From positions 1-32,237 of the forward strand of contig JAABRH010000013.1 of the NCBI GenBank assembly GCA_011391015.1: 32,237 nucleotides of DNA. The letters are read 5' to 3'. Both the position numbers and the translations under genes were made by a program. The notes under the pieces are model-generated. The model had not been told where the DNA came from, did not search any database, and worked only from the letters and a program-made list of their open reading frames with translations. Source of the DNA: Sulfurovum sp. (lineage in GTDB: Bacteria; Campylobacterota; Campylobacteria; Campylobacterales; Sulfurovaceae). This document shows positions 28,500 to 32,237 of the stretch, piece by piece; position 1 is the stretch's first letter; every line of letters starts with the position of its first letter.

Positions 28500-28733
28500 A
28501 TGAAAATTGAAATTTTAGGAACGGGTTGTGCAAAATGCAAAGCTCTTGAAGAGGCAGCAAAGCAGGCAGTGGCAAAGAGTGGCAAATTTGCGCAGATCGA
28601 AAAGATTGAAGATATCATGAAGATCATGGCGTATGGTGTGATGAGCACTCCCGCTCTGGTCATAGATGGTAAAGTAGTCAGTACCGGCAAGCTGCTGAGT
28701 GTGGATGAAATCGTCAGTTTGATGAATGCGTAG
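28500..28733 (+). CDS. Small thioredoxin-like protein (redox-active disulfide protein 2 type)
   Basis: MKIEILGTGCAKCKALEEAAKQAV, MAYGVMSTPALVIDGKVVSTGKLLS. Confidence 0.92.
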   Translation: MKIEILGTGCAKCKALEEAAKQAVAKSGKFAQIEKIEDIMKIMAYGVMSTPALVIDGKVVSTGKLLSVDEIVSLMNA

Positions 28734-28736
28734 TAA

Positions 28737-29441
28737 ATGGAAGCACTATTAACAGGTCTTCTTGAGTCACATGGTGTTCTCATGTTTTTGGGAGCATTCG
28801 GGATTGGGGCATTGACCTCATTGGCACCATGCTCTATCATTTCGGTTCCGTTACTTGTGGGAAGTGCATTGGGGATGAGTTCCCACCTCTCGGCCCGAGA
28901 ACGGGTACGCTTTACCTATCTCTTTTCATTTTTGTTTGCGTTTGGGGTAGCGGTAAGCTTTTCGATCCTTGCTTATATGGTCGCCAAGATGGGATTCTTG
29001 TTTTCCATCGCACCTCTGGAAGCCTATATTGCGGCGGGTGTACTCTCTGTTCTGATCGGACTCTATTCGCTGGGAGTCTTACCCGAGATGATTGATAAGG
29101 GTCGCTGGGTCGCTAAATTGGTTCGTTTGCGTTTCTTTGGCGCATTTGTGATCGGTATGATGTTCGGTCTGGTTTCCACCCCTTGTGCTTCTGCGCCGCT
29201 GGTGGCCATCATTACCGCTGCTACGAATGCCCCCGACTGGTACGCCTATGCACTTGTGCTTACTTTCGCAATTGGACATTCGCTGCTTCTGCTCGCAGCA
29301 GGAGTATCGGTCGGTTTTGCACAAAGCGTTGCGTCAAACAGAAGGTTAGCCAGGCTCACAGGATGGATGACAAATGGATTTGCGATCGTTCTTTTAGGGA
29401 TCGGTGTCTATTTTTTCATCTTAGCCTATCAACAACTATAA
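28737..29441 (+). CDS. CcdA/DsbD-type membrane thiol-electron transporter
   Basis: Six-TM layout with GALTSLAPCSIISVPLL and FGLVSTPCASAPLVAI cysteines. Confidence 0.88.
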   Translation: MEALLTGLLESHGVLMFLGAFGIGALTSLAPCSIISVPLLVGSALGMSSHLSARERVRFTYLFSFLFAFGVAVSFSILAYMVAKMGFLFSIAPLEAYIAAGVLSVLIGLYSLGVLPEMIDKGRWVAKLVRLRFFGAFVIGMMFGLVSTPCASAPLVAIITAATNAPDWYAYALVLTFAIGHSLLLLAAGVSVGFAQSVASNRRLARLTGWMTNGFAIVLLGIGVYFFILAYQQL

Positions 29442-29450
29442 AGGATAACC

Positions 29451-29822
29451 ATGTTCAAATTTTTACTTTTAACCGGACTCAGCATTTCGTTTCTTTTTTC
29501 CAATGAATTAAACTCAACCCCTTACGCCCTTGTAGTTAAAGAGATCGCCAAAGGTAAACCTGTTATGATAGAGGTAGGATCTACACGTTGTTATGCGTGT
29601 CAGGAGATGGGTAAACTGTTGTATGACCGTATACTGAAAAAGCCTGAGAGCAAGATCTTTTTTGTTGATATTGGTAAAGAACGTGAAGCTGCCAAAGCAT
29701 TCAAGGTCCAGATGATACCCACACAGATTTTCTATGATGCCCAAGGTAAAGAAGTCGAGCGTCATATCGGCGCAATGAGTGCAGAAGAGCTTGAAGCCTT
29801 TCTCTTTAAACATGGTATTTGA
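29451..29822 (+). CDS. Exported thioredoxin-fold protein
   Basis: Signal peptide; EVGSTRCYACQEMGKLL; cis-Pro region VQMIPTQIFYDAQGKEVERHIG. Confidence 0.9.
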   Translation: MFKFLLLTGLSISFLFSNELNSTPYALVVKEIAKGKPVMIEVGSTRCYACQEMGKLLYDRILKKPESKIFFVDIGKEREAAKAFKVQMIPTQIFYDAQGKEVERHIGAMSAEELEAFLFKHGI

Positions 29823-29937
29823 TACAAAATGTACACTACCGACTTATTAGATGATGAAGAGTTGCTACAACTTTTTATTGCTTATTAGTTTTAAAGTTGG
29901 AGCTTTGGATGATTGTGAGGCAAGACGCATAGTATAC

Positions 29938-30339
29938 CTAAATCGAGTCACCCAGGTGCATCGCAGTTTCTGCATCCCATCTGGCAACATGCAGTACCAT
30001 CCAACTTTTAAATTCACCTTCCAAAAAAGTCTTGACGGCTTCTGTATCTTTAGTGTTTTGCCATTTTTCATGAAGATCTTTTACTTTTTTGCGTAGGGTG
30101 TCATGTTCAGATTTGTGTATCTGCGCCGCGTAAAACTGGCTCTCTTCCATCATTTCTTCTTCTGTAGTAAAGTGGTCTTCTATGTCGTAAAGCAGTACTT
30201 CAAAAAATTCACTAATCTTATTAATATCCTTAGCCAGCACGGCATCATGAAAATTATTGACGATTTCAATCTCTTCGGTGTGAAGCATATTCATCATGGC
30301 ATTTGAGACTTGTTGTACATCAGTTGGTTTAAATAACAT
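29938..30339 (-). CDS. Hemerythrin domain protein
   Basis: IEDHFTTEEEMMEESQF, HKSEHDTLRKKV, WMVLHVARWDAETA diiron ligand pattern. Confidence 0.9.
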   Translation of the reverse strand: MLFKPTDVQQVSNAMMNMLHTEEIEIVNNFHDAVLAKDINKISEFFEVLLYDIEDHFTTEEEMMEESQFYAAQIHKSEHDTLRKKVKDLHEKWQNTKDTEAVKTFLEGEFKSWMVLHVARWDAETAMHLGDSI

Positions 30340-30363
30340 TGTTTTTCCTTTTCAAATAATAGG

Positions 30364-30369
30364 ATTGTA
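30364..30369 (-). promoter_or_regulatory. -10 element TACAAT for the hemerythrin gene
   Basis: Minus-strand GATACAAT, predicted +1 near 30357. Confidence 0.5.
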
Positions 30370-30390
30370 TCTTTAAGCATTGAAAATATG

Positions 30391-30406
30391 ATTGATAAAA
30401 ATCAAT
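30391..30406. promoter_or_regulatory. FNR/CRP-family binding site A-TTGAT-AAAA-ATCAA-T
   Basis: Perfect match to TTGAT-N4-ATCAA between divergent hemerythrin and multicopper oxidase genes. Confidence 0.75.
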
Positions 30407-30450
30407 AAAAAGTATGCTAAAGTATAAAAGCCATAAAAGGAAATATATAA

Positions 30451-32166
30451 ATGTTGAGACGAACCTTTGTCAAAGGGATTATCATTACTCCATTTGCGAC
30501 CTTTGCGACACCAAAACCCACCCCGATACGATTGAGTTCATCACCTGTACTGGAAGGAAACGTGTTTCATTTGCATATCGACTATGCACCCATACGCTTC
30601 ACTGGGAAAATGGCTATAGCTACTGCAGTCAACGGACAAGTACCTGCACCCACATTGGTGTGGAATGAAGGTGAAACGGTAACGATACAGGTCACCAATC
30701 ATCTCAAAACATTCACTTCCATTCACTGGCACGGCATCATACTCCCAAGTACGATGGATGGTGTTCCCGGATTGAGTTTTGACGGTATCGCTCCGGGAGA
30801 GACCTTTACCTATCGTTTTAAAGTGCAACAGCATGGAACATACTGGTATCACAGTCATTCTGAATTTCAGGAGCAGACAGGGCTCTATGGTGCGATTATC
30901 ATCAGAGCAAAGAAAAAAGATCCGTTTGAGTATGACAAAGAATATATTGTGCTACTCTCAGACTGGAGTGATGAAAAACCTACACAAATCTATGAAAAAC
31001 TCAAAAAAATGAGCAGTTATTACAATTATTCTCAAAGAACCGTCGGTACATTTTTGAGCGAAGCAAAAGAAAAAGGACTCTCAACCGCTTTTTCGGATAG
31101 AAAGATGTGGAATGAGATGCGTATGAGTGACAGAGATATATCTGATGTATCGGGTGCGACCTATACCTATTTGATGAATGGAAAAAATGCTACAACACAA
31201 TTTAAAGCACTCTTTCAAAAAGGTGAAAAGATACGACTTCGTTTTATCAATGCCGCTGCGATGACATTTTTTGATGTACGTATCCCCGAACTGATAATGA
31301 CTGTTGTAGCTGCTGATGGTAACCATGTAAAGCCTATAGAGATCGAAGAGTTTCGTATCGGTGTTGCAGAGACGTATGATGTCATCGTAGAGCCAAAAAA
31401 ACACCAAGCCTATGCGATATTTGCCCAAAGTATAGACCGTTCAGGCTATGCACTAGGTTCACTCACTCCGGATTTGGCTCTGTTGGCAAGTCCTCCTGCT
31501 ATGGATCCTATGCCCATCTTGACACATACAGACATGGGTATGGGTGAGTTGGATCACGGAGGTGATATGAAGTGTGACTCGAGCATGATGATGTCCTCTA
31601 AAATGAGTATGAAACAAAACAAATATGCACAGATGGAAGCTCAACACTATCCTATCACCCAATTACCGATGGCAGATGGTGTACAGATAGATATGCGCGC
31701 TACATCACCCCAATACAGACTGGATGACCCCGGAGTAGGGCTAAGAAATCATGGCAGAAAAGTCCTCAGTTATAGCGACCTTCAAAACCGATACTCTACA
31801 CGCCACGCGAAAAAACCAGACAGAGAGATTATTTTGCATCTTACAGGCAATATGGAACGGTATATATGGTCAATCAATGGCATAAAATACGCTGATGCCA
31901 CACCTTTAATCTTTCGCTATGGCGAACGCATACGTATCACCTTTATCAACGATACGATGATGAATCACCCGATGCATCTTCACGGCATGTGGAGCGATGT
32001 AGAAACAGGAGATGATGCACACTTGGTTCGAAAACATACCGTTATTGTGCAACCAGGAGCGAAGATAAGCTACAGAGTCACAGTTGATGCCAAAGGAAAA
32101 TGGGCATTTCACTGCCATATGCTCTATCATATGCTCGGTATGTTTAGAGAGGTGCATGTGGTATGA
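30451..32166 (+). CDS. copA: Multicopper oxidase, CopA-like, with Tat-type signal
   Basis: RRTFVKG Tat motif; copper motifs HWHG, YWYHSHSEFQ, HPMHLHGM, HCHMLYHMLGM. Confidence 0.93.
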   Translation: MLRRTFVKGIIITPFATFATPKPTPIRLSSSPVLEGNVFHLHIDYAPIRFTGKMAIATAVNGQVPAPTLVWNEGETVTIQVTNHLKTFTSIHWHGIILPSTMDGVPGLSFDGIAPGETFTYRFKVQQHGTYWYHSHSEFQEQTGLYGAIIIRAKKKDPFEYDKEYIVLLSDWSDEKPTQIYEKLKKMSSYYNYSQRTVGTFLSEAKEKGLSTAFSDRKMWNEMRMSDRDISDVSGATYTYLMNGKNATTQFKALFQKGEKIRLRFINAAAMTFFDVRIPELIMTVVAADGNHVKPIEIEEFRIGVAETYDVIVEPKKHQAYAIFAQSIDRSGYALGSLTPDLALLASPPAMDPMPILTHTDMGMGELDHGGDMKCDSSMMMSSKMSMKQNKYAQMEAQHYPITQLPMADGVQIDMRATSPQYRLDDPGVGLRNHGRKVLSYSDLQNRYSTRHAKKPDREIILHLTGNMERYIWSINGIKYADATPLIFRYGERIRITFINDTMMNHPMHLHGMWSDVETGDDAHLVRKHTVIVQPGAKISYRVTVDAKGKWAFHCHMLYHMLGMFREVHVV

Positions 32167-32237
32167 AAAGGCGTCTATGGTTTTGTCTCTTGGGTATGAT
32201 GTTTGCCTCACACTTTGCACTGGCTGAGATCGGAAGA
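32163..32237 (+). CDS. Start of the next exported protein, 3' truncated (CopB candidate from context only)
   Basis: ATGA overlap with copA stop; MKRRLWFCLLGMMFASHFALA signal peptide; last codons probably adapter. Confidence 0.5.
   Translation, partial: MKRRLWFCLLGMMFASHFALAEIGR
32227..32237 (+). other. Probable residual Illumina TruSeq adapter sequence at the contig end
   Basis: Terminal agatcggaaga is identical to the first 11 nt of AGATCGGAAGAGC. Confidence 0.85.

Noticed and set aside
29851-30096. 81-aa plus-strand ORF overlapping the hemerythrin gene
   Set aside because: Mostly antisense to hemerythrin; no SD or family support.
1-32237. Searched for CRISPR arrays, toxin-antitoxin pairs, transposases, integrases, phage genes and tRNA genes
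   Set aside because: No convincing signal for any of these was found on reading either strand; a tRNAscan-SE/CRISPR finder run would be needed to be certain.

Overview
This 32.2 kb window looks like a chromosomal contig from a Campylobacterota-type bacterium (Sulfurovum/Sulfurimonas-like; inferred from protein style only). It is densely coding, with about 35 credible genes. No rRNA, tRNA, CRISPR array, transposase or phage gene was recognised. Main blocks, left to right: (1) SDR oxidoreductase, mog and a small ORF, rhodanese, lipoprotein, Sir2 deacylase; (2) a minus-strand six-gene run: AI-2E transporter, 2-TM ion channel, FUSC pump, outer-membrane factor, DUF1656, HlyD adaptor; (3) a HI0933/BaiN-like flavoprotein with an unusual structured leader; (4) an RND tripartite efflux operon with a (GTTTAA)5 tandem repeat just upstream; (5) a hypothetical gene, PPK2 and SulP; (6) EF-hand protein, methyltransferase, DUF3365 haem protein and RMD1-family protein; (7) an arsenic cluster: arsB divergent from arsI-arsR-arsC-rhodanese-arsP-like permease-thioredoxin-CcdA-like-periplasmic thioredoxin; (8) hemerythrin divergent from a CopA-type multicopper oxidase, with a perfect FNR-type box between them. 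The last 11 bases match the start of the Illumina TruSeq adapter and are probably an artefact. The strongest leads are the non-coding signals (FNR box at -41.5, shared ars operator/-35 elements, four-segment leader RNA, hexamer repeat) and the arsenic/thiol-redox gene combination.
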